From contig NZ_JAJHUO010000008.1 in NCBI RefSeq assembly GCF_020859565.1, positions 117,409 through 181,408 of the forward strand: a DNA stretch of 64,000 nucleotides. The letters run 5' to 3'. A program made the translations under genes and the position numbers. Shown piece by piece: positions 1 to 8,030 of this stretch (position 1 is its first letter; the number at the start of each line of letters is the position of its first letter). The stretch is from Saccharothrix luteola (GTDB lineage Bacteria > Actinomycetota > Actinomycetes > Mycobacteriales > Pseudonocardiaceae). Under the pieces are notes generated by a model. It ran no database searches, had not been told where the DNA came from, and worked only from the letters and a program-made list of their open reading frames with translations.

Positions 1-35
1 GAACATCCAGCGGTACTTGGGGTCATCCTGCTGAT

Positions 36-66
36 CTGCCCGTCCGGCGAGGACGCTTTTGATCTT
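36..66. repeat. 31-bp dispersed repeat, copy 1
   Basis: The reverse complement of this stretch matches 40455-40485 at 29 of 31 positions. Both copies contain the core GTCCTCGCCGGACGGGCAG. The copy lies downstream of the acyl-CoA dehydrogenase stop. Its function is unknown, and it may be a distant relative of the hairpin element at 17952, which shares GTCCTCGCC and TTTTGATC-like pieces. Nothing else was recognised in bases 1-125. Confidence 0.6.
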
Positions 67-125
67 TTAAGGGCCCGAGAAGGCACACCACCGACCCCTA
101 GTGCAAGCCGCGCGTCAACCGCGCG

Positions 126-1322
126 TCAACCCCGGGACTGGTAGTCGCGCAGCAGGCCCCGGCTGATGATGGTCTTCTGGATCTCGCTGGTGCCCTCGCC
201 GATGAGCAGGAACGGCGCCTCGCGCATCAGGCGCTCGATCTCGTACTCCTTGGAGTACCCGTAACCACCGTGGATGCGGAACGCCTCCTGGGTCACCTCG
301 GCGCAGTACTCCGACGCGATGAGCTTGGCCATGCCGGCCTCGACGTCGTTGCGCGCGCCCGAGTCCTTCAGCCGCGCCGCGTTCACCATCATGAGGTGGG
401 CGGCCTCGACCTTGGTCGCCATCTCGGCCAGCTTGAACGCGATGGCCTGGTGCTCCACGATCGGCTTGCCGAACGTCTTGCGCTGCTGCGCGTACTCGAT
501 CGCCAACTCGAACGACCGCAACGCGATGCCGCACGCCCGCGCGGCCACGTTCACCCGACCGACCTCGACGCCGTCCATCATGTGCCGGAACCCGCGACCG
601 GTCTGCCCGCCGAGCACCTGCTCGGCCGGGATCCGGAAGCCGTCGAAGACCATCTCGGTCGTGTCGACGCCCTTGTAGCCCATCTTGTCGATCTTGCCGG
701 GGATGGTGAGTCCGGGCACGACCTCGCCGTAGCCCTCGGGCTTCTCCACCAGGAACGTGGTCAGGTTCTGGTGCGCCTTCTCCGCGCCCTCGTCGGTCTT
801 CACCAGCACGGCGGTGAGGTTGGACGTGCCGCCGTTGGTCAGCCACATCTTCTGGCCGTTCACGACGAAGTCGTCGCCCTCGCGCACGGCCCGCGTGCGG
901 ATCGCCGCGACGTCCGAGCCCAACTCCGGCTCGGACATGGAGAAGGAGCCGCGCACCTCGCCGGTCGCCATCCGAGGCAGGTACTTCGCCTGCTGCTCGG
1001 GCGTGCCGTGCTGCTTGAGCATGTGCGCCACGATGAAGTGCGTGTTGATCACACCCGACACGGACATCCAGCCGCGCGCGATCTGCTCGACGACCAGGGC
1101 GTAGGTCAGCAGCGACTCGCCGAGCCCGCCGAACTCCTCCGGGATGGTGAGCCCGAACAGGCCCATCTCCTTCATGCCCTCGACGATGTCGGCGGGGTAG
1201 GTGTCGCCGTGCTCCAGCGCCTGGGCGTGCGGGATGATCTCCTTGTCCACGAAGGTGCGGACCGTCGACAGGATCTCCTCCTGGACGTCGGTCAGTCCTG
1301 CGGTCCGGGCCAGGCGCGCCAT
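126..1322 (-). CDS. acyl-CoA dehydrogenase
   Basis: This 398-residue protein is a typical-length soluble FAD acyl-CoA dehydrogenase that introduces a trans-2,3 double bond into a short or branched acyl-CoA. The N-terminal helical domain, the FAD-contact motif SMSEPELGSDV, the mid-domain WLTNGG and the C-terminal GEGTSEIQ, whose first Glu is the usual catalytic base, are all present. The start was moved to the ATG at 1322, 41 codons inside the longest frame, because GAAGGGA lies just upstream and the protein then begins MARLARTAGLTDVQ, like its family. A CitE-like lyase lies on the same strand 2.5 kb upstream. In Streptomyces such a pair sits in the ethylmalonyl-CoA (ccr/meaA) cluster, so a role there is inferred but not shown. 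The substrate is unknown. A palindromic operator-like motif lies at 1349. Confidence 0.93.
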   Translation of the reverse strand: MARLARTAGLTDVQEEILSTVRTFVDKEIIPHAQALEHGDTYPADIVEGMKEMGLFGLTIPEEFGGLGESLLTYALVVEQIARGWMSVSGVINTHFIVAHMLKQHGTPEQQAKYLPRMATGEVRGSFSMSEPELGSDVAAIRTRAVREGDDFVVNGQKMWLTNGGTSNLTAVLVKTDEGAEKAHQNLTTFLVEKPEGYGEVVPGLTIPGKIDKMGYKGVDTTEMVFDGFRIPAEQVLGGQTGRGFRHMMDGVEVGRVNVAARACGIALRSFELAIEYAQQRKTFGKPIVEHQAIAFKLAEMATKVEAAHLMMVNAARLKDSGARNDVEAGMAKLIASEYCAEVTQEAFRIHGGYGYSKEYEIERLMREAPFLLIGEGTSEIQKTIISRGLLRDYQSRG

Positions 1323-1348
1323 CGCGTTTCCCTTCGTAGCTCTCGGGT

Positions 1349-1360
1349 TACCGGCGAGTA
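1349..1360. promoter_or_regulatory. TACCGGCGAGTA operator-like motif
   Basis: TACCGGCGAGTA fits the partial palindrome TACYSGCSRGTA and lies 26 bp before the acyl-CoA dehydrogenase start. Two further matches stand in tandem at 38789 and 38812, before a secreted hydrolase. A shared TetR-like or other dimeric regulator is inferred. No regulator gene for it was recognised in the window. Confidence 0.35.
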
Positions 1361-1464
1361 TGGCCCGGTTAACGCCCGTTCGCGCGACAAAGGTGCTCAT
1401 CGCCACGCGCTGAACCGAAACAGCGGGTAGCCTGTGCGCCCGCACGATTCGCAGGGGGACCGCA

Positions 1465-1764
1465 ATGTCGCAGCCGTACCAGCCGCAGCCGGCCTACTAC
1501 CCGCCGCCGCCGACCACCCAGACCAACGGGATGGCGATCGCGGCGCTGATCACGGCGTTCCTGTTCTCACCGGCGGGCATCGTGCTGGGCATCGTGGCGC
1601 GCAAGCAGATCCGGCGGACCGGTGAGCAGGGCTGGGGCATGGCGACCGCCGGGCTGATCATCGGTGTGGTGCTCACCGTGCTGTGGGTGCTGGCCGTCGT
1701 GCTGTGGGTCGTGCTCGTGGTGTGGCTGTACCGCGAGGTCGGCAACCTGCCGCCGCCGCGCTGA
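1465..1764 (+). CDS. small DUF4190-type membrane protein
   Basis: This 99-residue protein has a Pro/Gln/Tyr-rich cytoplasmic N-terminus (residues 1-20). Two hydrophobic segments follow, at about 23-45 and 58-90, joined by the GIVLGIVARKQIRRTGEQG turn that is characteristic of DUF4190 proteins. The ATG is preceded by AGGGGGA at good spacing. It is transcribed divergently from the acyl-CoA dehydrogenase. The family is common in actinobacterial membranes and has no defined biochemical role. A housekeeping or envelope function is all that can be inferred. Confidence 0.8.
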   Translation: MSQPYQPQPAYYPPPPTTQTNGMAIAALITAFLFSPAGIVLGIVARKQIRRTGEQGWGMATAGLIIGVVLTVLWVLAVVLWVVLVVWLYREVGNLPPPR

Positions 1765-1771
1765 CCTCCGG

Positions 1772-2035
1772 TCAGGAGGCGCGCAGCTCCAACCCGCCAC
1801 CGCAGTGGCGGCACACGTCGGCGAACACGTGGACGTCGTGCGAGCAGGCGGGGCAGGGCCTGAAGCTGCGCTCGAGCAGGTCGTCACGGCGACGCCGGAA
1901 CAGCGGTCTGCGCGGGGTGCGATGTCTGGCCACGCCCACCACCATGCACAGGCGGCCCCCCATGATCGCCAATCCAGCACCCGACCTGTGGGAATGCTCA
2001 CCGTCGGGATCAGCGGCGCGTACCCGACCCGTCAC
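1772..2035 (-). CDS. small zinc-ribbon protein
   Basis: This 87-residue Arg-rich protein carries one zinc-ribbon knuckle pair, CPAC and CRHC, separated by ten residues near the C-terminus (about 61-77). The frame can start at the GTG at 2035, whose first bases overlap the TGA stop of the upstream DUF4276 gene (GTGA overlap). That would make it the third translationally coupled gene of the ATPase/DUF4276 cassette. However, the first 24 codons have an unusually weak G/C third-position bias, and an ATG at 1963 would give a 63-residue protein with better codon use. The gene is probably real, but its start, and hence its membership in the cassette, is unsure. Confidence 0.55.
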   Translation of the reverse strand: MTGRVRAADPDGEHSHRSGAGLAIMGGRLCMVVGVARHRTPRRPLFRRRRDDLLERSFRPCPACSHDVHVFADVCRHCGGGLELRAS

Positions 2036-2694
2036 TGTTCGAACGTGCGCAGCCAGCCGTCGAGGTGCGGGCAGGCCGCGCGCAGGCGTGCCAGGCCGAG
2101 GTCCTGGATCGCCAGCGGCCCGTCGACCGTCTTGACGTAACCCGGGCAGTAGTCGAGCAGCCGCTTCGAAGGCGCGGTCGTGGGCCCGTCGTTGACCAGC
2201 TCGGGCCCACCTGCGGCACTGACGTCGGCTCGGAGCCGTTCGGCGAGTTCCGGACCGAGGAACTGGCCCAACTCGTCGGCGGCGGCGAACACCAAGGCTT
2301 CCAACTCGTGGACGACCAGGTTCGGCCGGAACCGCCGGTCGCCGACCGCGTCGGCGAGGCAGCGCTCGACGTGCCCGACCCGTTCGTAGACGTCACCGGA
2401 CGGCCGGTCGGCCATGCCGGGACAGTCGGCAGGGAACGCGTAGTAGTCGAACAGCGTGGTGAGCACGTCGACGCTCGTGTCGTTCAGCAGCAGCCGGATG
2501 TCCCGATGGACCTGCGCCCACCCGGTGATGCCGCCCTTGTGCGACGGCCCGGCCGCCGGTCGCTTGGTCTTCACCAGCGACAACGTGGTGATCCAACCGA
2601 GCCCTTCGAGGTGGGGGCGCAGGACGGAATCGGCCACGACCTCCTCGGTCTGCCCCTCGACCAGCAGGTGGACCCGCCGGATGGCACCCGTCAC
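2032..2694 (-). CDS. DUF4276 TOPRIM-like protein
   Basis: The 220-residue product has the DUF4276 landmarks: VHLLVEGQTEE near the N-terminus (an acidic TOPRIM-like Glu), FDYYAFPADCPG around 80-90, and HELEALVFAA around 125. The fold is related to TOPRIM nuclease or primase domains. The GTG start at 2694 overlaps the upstream ATPase stop as GTGA, indicating translational coupling. An ABC-type ATPase followed by a TOPRIM-like partner is the layout of split OLD-family nucleases and of PARIS-type anti-phage systems (AriA plus a TOPRIM partner). A defence role here is an inference from that layout. No nuclease activity can be read from the sequence alone. Confidence 0.82.
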   Translation of the reverse strand: MTGAIRRVHLLVEGQTEEVVADSVLRPHLEGLGWITTLSLVKTKRPAAGPSHKGGITGWAQVHRDIRLLLNDTSVDVLTTLFDYYAFPADCPGMADRPSGDVYERVGHVERCLADAVGDRRFRPNLVVHELEALVFAAADELGQFLGPELAERLRADVSAAGGPELVNDGPTTAPSKRLLDYCPGYVKTVDGPLAIQDLGLARLRAACPHLDGWLRTFEQ

Positions 2695-3818
2695 GTGTGC
2701 CCGCCCGGCCTGCCCCCGATCAGGTTCTTCTCCCACAACTCGCCAAGCGAGTACTCGTCCAACCACGCGGCGAGCCGTTCGCGGTCCGGGCGGACGAACT
2801 CCGAGGCTCCGTCGACCCGCTCCACCACGATCAGGTCATCGAGTTCGAACTGGTTCATCAGGGTGACCGACTGCGTGGCGATGAGCACCTGGTTGCGCGT
2901 CGACGCCTGCCGCAGCAGTCCGGCCAACTGGACGACGGCGTAGGGGTGCAGCCCCAGTTCCGGCTCGTCCAACACCACCAGCGAGGGCAGCCGCGGGTGC
3001 AGGAGGAGCGTCGCGAGGCAGATGAAACGCAGAGTGCCGTCCGACATCTGGTCGGCCGAGAACACGGCGTCGGAGTCGGCCTGTCGCCACCGGAAGCGCA
3101 GTCGATCGCCCTTCTCCGCGCGCAGCACGAAGTCCCGGAAGAACGGCGCGACCTGGCGGATCACCCCGACGATCCGCCGGTAGGCGGCGTGGTCGGCCCG
3201 GTCGTCGCTGTCCGAGAGCGCCAGCAGGACGGCCGCGAGGTTGCCGGCGTCGTCGCGCAGCGCCAGGTTGTCCGCGGTGGGCACCAACTGCTTGACCGGC
3301 GCGTTCCGGCTCGTGTCGTGGAAGTGGTAGACCCGGCAGCCGCGCAGCAGATCCACCATCTCGGCCACGCCAGTGACTGCGGCCAGGTCCCTGGTTGCGT
3401 CGTTCCCGAGGAAGTGGTGCAGTCGTGTCTCCCTGGTGCCACGGCCGACCCGGGCGAAGGGCTGTGGTCCTTGAGACGAGGTCTGGTGCACGACTTCTTC
3501 GTGTTCGAAGATGAGCTCGTCATTGCTCGCCGGGACCAGCGCGGCTTCGTAGGTGTTGGGTGGCGCATCGAGGCGGATCCGCAACCTGGACGTCGCCGGG
3601 TCGCTGTTGAGCAGTGCCGACGCACCGCCGTTCAGGCCGACGAAGTAGCCCAGGTCTTCCTCGACCAGGCGGCCCAGCAGCTCGAACACGCGGACGAAGT
3701 TGCTCTTGCCCGCGCCGTTCGCGCCGATCAGGACGTTCAGCCGGCCGAGCTCCACCCGCGCTGAACGGATCGAGGCGTAGCCCTCGATCTCGATCGACTT
3801 CAGCTCCCGGTCGGCCAC
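2691..3818 (-). CDS. OLD/RecF-like AAA (AAA_21) ATPase
   Basis: This 375-residue P-loop ATPase has the SMC/RecF-like arrangement: Walker A GANGAGKS at about 32-39, a degenerate ABC signature QMSDGTLRF at about 257, Walker B LVVLDEPELGLHP at about 280-292, and the ATQS switch motif at about 313. A large insertion replaces a coiled coil. Such AAA_21 proteins act with nuclease-like partners in OLD, PARIS and Abi systems. The GTG at 3818 has TAGAGT six bases upstream (3825-3830, minus strand), so the cassette appears to have its own leaderless promoter. It is followed by the DUF4276 gene with a GTGA overlap. Base composition resembles the neighbours, and there is no mobile-element signature. Confidence 0.9.
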   Translation of the reverse strand: MADRELKSIEIEGYASIRSARVELGRLNVLIGANGAGKSNFVRVFELLGRLVEEDLGYFVGLNGGASALLNSDPATSRLRIRLDAPPNTYEAALVPASNDELIFEHEEVVHQTSSQGPQPFARVGRGTRETRLHHFLGNDATRDLAAVTGVAEMVDLLRGCRVYHFHDTSRNAPVKQLVPTADNLALRDDAGNLAAVLLALSDSDDRADHAAYRRIVGVIRQVAPFFRDFVLRAEKGDRLRFRWRQADSDAVFSADQMSDGTLRFICLATLLLHPRLPSLVVLDEPELGLHPYAVVQLAGLLRQASTRNQVLIATQSVTLMNQFELDDLIVVERVDGASEFVRPDRERLAAWLDEYSLGELWEKNLIGGRPGGHT

Positions 3819-3861
3819 GCGATCACTCTACGACCCCCCGCCGACCGGGAGCCGGGAGAAG

Positions 3862-4821
3862 TCAGTCCTCCGGCGGCGACCACACGTTCGTGCGCGCCAT
3901 GCCCGCGGCACGGCCCTTGGACGAGATGACCAGCGCCATCTTGCGCGACGCCTCGTCGATCATCTCGTCGCCGAGCATCACCGCGCCGCGCTTGCCGCCC
4001 TGCTCGGACGTGAAGTAGTCGTAGGCGTCGAGGATGTTCTCGGCGTGGTTGTAATCGTCCTGCTTCGGGCTGTACACCTCGTTCGCCGCGTCGATCTGGC
4101 CCGGGTGCAGCACCCACTTGCCGTCGAACCCGAGGGCGGCCGAGCGGCCTGCCACGCGCTTGAAGCCCTCGACGTCGCGGATCTGCAGGTACGGCCCGTC
4201 GATCGCCTGCTTGTCGTGCGCGCGGGCGGCCATCAGGATCTGCATCAGGATGTAGTGGTAGGCGTCGCCGACGTCGTAGCCGGGCGGTTGCTCGCCGACG
4301 ACCAGCGACTTCATGTTGATCGACGCCATGAAGTCGGCCGGCCCGAAGATGATCGTCTCCACCCGCGGCGACGCGGTGGCGATCGCGTTGACGTTGATCA
4401 GGCCGAGCGCGTTCTCGATCTGCGCCTCGATGCCGATCCGCCCGACCTCGTAGCCCATGGTCTTCTCGATCTGCGTGAGCAGCAGGTCGAGCGCGTGCAC
4501 CTGCTCCGCGGTCTGCACCTTGGGCAGCATGATGCAGTCCAGGTTCGCGCCCGCGCCCTCGACGACCTCGGTGACGTCGCGGTACGTCCACTCGGTGGTC
4601 CAGTCGTTCACCCGCACCACCCGCGCGCGGGAGCCCCAGCCGCCCTCGTTCAACGAGGCCACGATGGTCTTGCGCGCGTCCGGCTTGGCCAGCGGCGCGC
4701 ACGCGTCCTCCAGGTCGAGGAACACCTGGTCCGCGGGCAGCGTGCGAGCCTTGTCGATCATCTTCTGGCTCGAGCCGGGCACGGCCAGGCACGAGCGACG
4801 GGGACGCTGCTGGTCGACCAC
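3862..4821 (-). CDS. CitE/HpcH-type CoA-ester lyase (malyl-CoA lyase-like)
   Basis: This 319-residue TIM-barrel enzyme belongs to the HpcH/HpaI aldolase/citrate-lyase-beta family, which cleaves malyl-CoA-type or beta-methylmalyl-CoA-type thioesters. The N-terminal RSCLAVPGSS, the DLEDACAPLAK acidic motif, the metal-binding Glu in EAQIENALGL and the Asp in FGPADFMASI are all visible. The C-terminal extension matches stand-alone actinobacterial CitE-like enzymes and not a citrate lyase subunit, and no citD or citF is nearby. The GTG start at 4821 was chosen because GAGGAGG precedes it by nine bases. The link to an ethylmalonyl-CoA pathway through the acyl-CoA dehydrogenase at 126 is plausible but unproven. 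Confidence 0.87.
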   Translation of the reverse strand: MVDQQRPRRSCLAVPGSSQKMIDKARTLPADQVFLDLEDACAPLAKPDARKTIVASLNEGGWGSRARVVRVNDWTTEWTYRDVTEVVEGAGANLDCIMLPKVQTAEQVHALDLLLTQIEKTMGYEVGRIGIEAQIENALGLINVNAIATASPRVETIIFGPADFMASINMKSLVVGEQPPGYDVGDAYHYILMQILMAARAHDKQAIDGPYLQIRDVEGFKRVAGRSAALGFDGKWVLHPGQIDAANEVYSPKQDDYNHAENILDAYDYFTSEQGGKRGAVMLGDEMIDEASRKMALVISSKGRAAGMARTNVWSPPED

Positions 4822-4936
4822 TGTGGGGTACCTCCTCGTACCGGCCGGTAACTCCTGTTGTGCGAAGGGTGGCACGCACGCGTGCCGCCCGCTATTTCGT
4901 GAGTCACGGCTCACAGGCCCGTGGCAGGCTGAACCG

Positions 4937-5272
4937 GTGGAGATCGAGCAGGTGCTGGACAACGCGCTGCGCAAGGCCGCGGCGGTGTGGATCCGACCGG
5001 ACGGCCGCGAGCCGCGACTGGTGTGGGCGCTGTGGCGCGACGGCGGCCTCCTCGTCGCCGTCGGCGGCACGGAGCAGCAGGTGCCGGGCCTGGCCGACGG
5101 CGTCACGTGCACGGTCACCGTCCGCTCCCCCACCACCCACTCCCACCTCGTCGACGCCGCGGCGACCGCCCGCCTCGCGGACCTGGACGACGACGCGCGA
5201 GCGGCGCTGCGAGCGGCCCGGCTGAACGGCCGGCCGGAGTGGGAGTCGGTCTACCGATTGGAGTTCGCGTGA
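4937..5272 (+). CDS. hypothetical protein coupled to kinase
   Basis: This 111-residue protein was not recognised. It has alternating hydrophobic strands, a central GGLLVAVGG and an Ala/Asp/Arg-rich C-terminal helix, with no signal peptide or membrane segment. The GTG at 4937 follows a CAGGCT box by six bases, the pattern of leaderless genes in this window. Its TGA overlaps the GTG of the downstream kinase (GTGA), so the two are probably co-translated. It may be an accessory protein of that kinase, but no function can be assigned. Confidence 0.65.
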   Translation: MEIEQVLDNALRKAAAVWIRPDGREPRLVWALWRDGGLLVAVGGTEQQVPGLADGVTCTVTVRSPTTHSHLVDAAATARLADLDDDARAALRAARLNGRPEWESVYRLEFA

Positions 5273-6126
5273 TCACCGTCCCCGAGGGCTTCGGCGTCAT
5301 CCTGGGCGAGGAGGCGCTGGAGTGGCGGGCTTCACTCCCCTCGCTGGCCACGAAGTTCTGCGCCCGCTGGCGCCTCACCCCGGACGGCCCGCTGCTGCAC
5401 GGCAACATCGCCGTCGTCCTCCCGGTGCGCCGCGCCGACGGCCACCCCGCCGTGCTCAAGCTCACGTGGATGGACGAGGAGACGCGGCACGAGCCGACCG
5501 CGCTCAAGGTGTGGGCCGGTCAGGGCGTGGTGGCGCTGCTCGACCACGACGACCGGCACGGTGCGCTGCTCCTGGAACGCCTCGACCACACCTCGTCGCT
5601 GCTCGACGTGCCGATCGAGGAGGCGCTGGCCGTCACCGGCGGGCTGCTGCGCCGGCTGAACGGCCCGGCCGGCCCGGAGTTCCGCCGCCACGAGTTCGCC
5701 GACCCGCGCACGCGCAACGCCGACCTGGGCGACCCGCTGCCCGCCGCCGTCGTCGAGCAGGCGGGCGAGCTGGGCCGAGACCTCGTCGAGCACGCCGGGA
5801 ACACGCTGGTCAACCAGGACCTGCACTACGAGAACGTGCTGCGCGGCGACCGCGAGCCGTGGCTGATGATCGACCCGAAGCCGCTGGCCGGCGACCGCGA
5901 GTTCGGCGTGATCCCGTTGCTCTGGAACAGGTTCGGGGAGCTCGATGGCGAACGCGGCCTGCGCGACCGGTTCGCCGCGCTGTGCGACATCGGCGAGCTG
6001 GACGTCGAACGCGCCCGCGCCTGGACGTTCTGCCGCGCCGTCGACACCTGGCTGTGGTGCCTGGAGGAGGAGCTGCCCGAGATGGCCGTCGCGGTCGAGG
6101 CGATCACCCACGCGCTGCGGCCCTGA
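5269..6126 (+). CDS. APH(6)/hydroxyurea-type phosphotransferase
   Basis: This 285-residue kinase-fold protein belongs to the aminoglycoside 6-phosphotransferase/hydroxyurea resistance family. Visible features are the ATP-binding Lys in AVLKLTW (about 65), the catalytic-loop NQDLHYENVL (about 180-190) and the metal-binding Asp in MIDPKPLAGD (about 198). Members phosphorylate small hydroxylated compounds such as streptomycin. In a soil actinomycete the true substrate may be an endogenous metabolite, so a resistance role is only a possibility. The gene is translationally coupled to the hypothetical gene upstream (GTGA overlap). Confidence 0.85.
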   Translation: MITVPEGFGVILGEEALEWRASLPSLATKFCARWRLTPDGPLLHGNIAVVLPVRRADGHPAVLKLTWMDEETRHEPTALKVWAGQGVVALLDHDDRHGALLLERLDHTSSLLDVPIEEALAVTGGLLRRLNGPAGPEFRRHEFADPRTRNADLGDPLPAAVVEQAGELGRDLVEHAGNTLVNQDLHYENVLRGDREPWLMIDPKPLAGDREFGVIPLLWNRFGELDGERGLRDRFAALCDIGELDVERARAWTFCRAVDTWLWCLEEELPEMAVAVEAITHALRP

Positions 6127-6196
6127 CCGGGACACCGGACCACGACGTCCACAGTGGAACGCAGCGGCGGGGCACCCGGCGGACTAGCCTGATCAC

Positions 6197-7450
6197 GTGC
6201 CTGCCGTGAACCGGGTCTTCGCCGCTCAACTCGCCGGACTGCCCGTGTTCGGCCCGGACGGCGAGTCGATCGGCAAGGTCCGCGACCTGGTCATCGGCCT
6301 GCGGGTGGACCGCCAGCCGCCCCGCGTGCTCGGCCTGGTGCTGGAGCTGGCGACCCGGCGGCGCATCTTCGTGCCGATGCTGCGGGTCACCTCGATCGAG
6401 CCGAACGCCGTGACGCTCGCCACCGGGTCGGTCAACCTGCGCCAGTTCCACCAGCGCACCAACGAGGTGCTGGTCGTCGGCGAGCTGCTCGACGCGCGCG
6501 TCACGCTCGCCTCCGGCGCGGCGGCGGTGCTGGTCGACGCCGCGATGGAGCCCAGCCGCACCCGGGACTGGCGGATGACGCGGGTCGCGGTGCGGGAGCG
6601 CACCGGCCGGCTGGCCCGGCGCGGGCCGGTGCAGGTCTTGCACTGGGAGGACCTGACCGGGCTGTCGGTGACGGAGCTGGCGGGCCAGCCGCAGGGCGCG
6701 CAGCACCTGGTCTCGATCTTCGAGACGATGCGCGCGGCGGACGTGGCGCTGGCCCTGCACAGCCTGCCGTTCAAGCGGCGCTACGAGGTCGCCGAGGCGT
6801 TGGACGACGAACGGCTCGCCGACGTGATCGAGGAGATGGCCGAGGAGGACCAGAAGGACCTGCTGGCCTACCTGGACGAGGAGCGCGCGGCGGACATCCT
6901 GGAGGCGATGGACCCCGACGACGCGGCCGACCTGCTGGCGGAGCTGCCCGAGGGCGAGAAGGACCGGCTGCTCGAGCTGATGGAGCCGGAGGAGTCCGAG
7001 CCGGTGCGGCGGCTGCTGGAGTACAGCTTCGACACCGCGGGCGGCCTGATGACGCCGGAGCCGGTGGTGCTCGCGCCGGACGCGACCGTGGCCGAGGCGC
7101 TGGCGCACGTGCGCAACCCCGACCTGACGCCCGCGCTGGCCAGCATGGTGTTCGTGTGCCGGCCGCCGACGGCCACGCCGACCGGCCGCTACCTGGGCTG
7201 CGTGCACATCCAGCGGCTGCTGCGCGAGCCGCCGTCCGACCTGGTCGCGGGCGTGCTGGACACGGACCTGGCGACGTTGTCGCCGACCGCGTCGCTCAGC
7301 GACGTGACCCGCTACTTCGCCGCCTACAACCTGGTGTGCGGGCCGGTGGTGGACGAGAGCGACCACCTGCTCGGCGCGGTCACCGTGGACGACGTGCTCG
7401 ACCACCTGCTGCCGGCCAACTGGCGCGAAACGGGGCTGTCCCATGCCTGA
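6197..7450 (+). CDS. MgtE N-domain/CBS protein without membrane domain
   Basis: This 417-residue protein starts with a PRC-barrel-like module (about 1-150), then an MgtE_N helical superhelix (about 175-285, with repeated LADVIEEM, LLAYLDEE and DLLAELPE helices), then two CBS motifs (about 285-415). The transmembrane magnesium channel domain of MgtE is absent, so it is probably a cytoplasmic sensor or regulator, not a transporter. The equivalent stands near mrp in M. tuberculosis (Rv1232c region). The GTG at 6197 has TAGCCT at 6185-6190, six bases upstream, which suggests a leaderless transcript. It overlaps the next gene by 8 bp. Confidence 0.88.
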   Translation: MPAVNRVFAAQLAGLPVFGPDGESIGKVRDLVIGLRVDRQPPRVLGLVLELATRRRIFVPMLRVTSIEPNAVTLATGSVNLRQFHQRTNEVLVVGELLDARVTLASGAAAVLVDAAMEPSRTRDWRMTRVAVRERTGRLARRGPVQVLHWEDLTGLSVTELAGQPQGAQHLVSIFETMRAADVALALHSLPFKRRYEVAEALDDERLADVIEEMAEEDQKDLLAYLDEERAADILEAMDPDDAADLLAELPEGEKDRLLELMEPEESEPVRRLLEYSFDTAGGLMTPEPVVLAPDATVAEALAHVRNPDLTPALASMVFVCRPPTATPTGRYLGCVHIQRLLREPPSDLVAGVLDTDLATLSPTASLSDVTRYFAAYNLVCGPVVDESDHLLGAVTVDDVLDHLLPANWRETGLSHA

Positions 7451-8027
7451 GCTGCTGCCGCGTCGACGGCTCGACCAGCCGCGCACGGAGGGCCGGTTCC
7501 GGCTGTCGCTGGACCCGGAGGCGTTCGGCCGGTTCTCCGAGCGCCTGGCCCGGTTCCTCGGCACCGGCAAGTTCCTGTTCTGGCAGACGCTGCTGGTGAT
7601 CGTGTGGATCACGCTGAACCTGTTCGCGGTGACGCTGCGCTGGGACCCGTACCCGTTCATCCTGCTCAACCTGGCGTTCTCCACGCAGGCCGCGTACGCC
7701 GCGCCCTTGATCCTGCTGGCGCAGAACCGGCAGGACGACCGCGACCGGGTGTCGCTGGAGGAGGACCGGGCCCGCGCCGCGCAGACCAAGGCCGACACCG
7801 AGTACCTGGCCCGCGAGCTGGCCGCGCTGCGGCTCGCCGTCGGCGAGGTGGTGACCCGCGACTACCTGCGCACCGAGCTGGAACGCGTGTTCCGCGAGCG
7901 CAAGCGGCCCGCCAAGGACGGCCCTCCCAAGGGCGGCGCGGGCAAAGACGGGGCGGCCAAAGACGGCCCGCTCAAGGACGGCCCGCTCAAGGACGCCGCG
8001 GACGTCAAGGACGACGTGTCGTCGTGA
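7443..8027 (+). CDS. DUF1003 membrane protein
   Basis: This 194-residue protein has the DUF1003 core: an amphipathic N-terminal segment, two transmembrane helices (about 45-65 and 72-92) with the conserved WDPYPFILLNLAFSTQAAY connection, and a QNRQDDRDR motif followed by a coiled coil. The C-terminal tail consists of Lys/Asp/Gly-rich repeats (KDGPLKDG-like, about 160-185), which is unusual. It overlaps the MgtE-N gene by 8 bp and is probably cotranscribed with it. The MgtE-N/DUF1003 pairing near mrp is conserved in mycobacteria. The function is unknown. Confidence 0.87.
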   Translation: MPELLPRRRLDQPRTEGRFRLSLDPEAFGRFSERLARFLGTGKFLFWQTLLVIVWITLNLFAVTLRWDPYPFILLNLAFSTQAAYAAPLILLAQNRQDDRDRVSLEEDRARAAQTKADTEYLARELAALRLAVGEVVTRDYLRTELERVFRERKRPAKDGPPKGGAGKDGAAKDGPLKDGPLKDAADVKDDVSS

Positions 8028-8030
8028 CGG

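Noticed and set aside
270..1430. Long plus-strand open frame antisense to the acyl-CoA dehydrogenase
   Set aside because: His/Arg/Leu-rich translation with no family resemblance, typical of an antisense shadow in high-GC DNA; the minus-strand frame is a complete enzyme.
4457..4936. Longer start for the hypothetical gene before the kinase
   Set aside because: The extension is antisense to citE and lies upstream of a leaderless-type -10 box and GTG at 4937.
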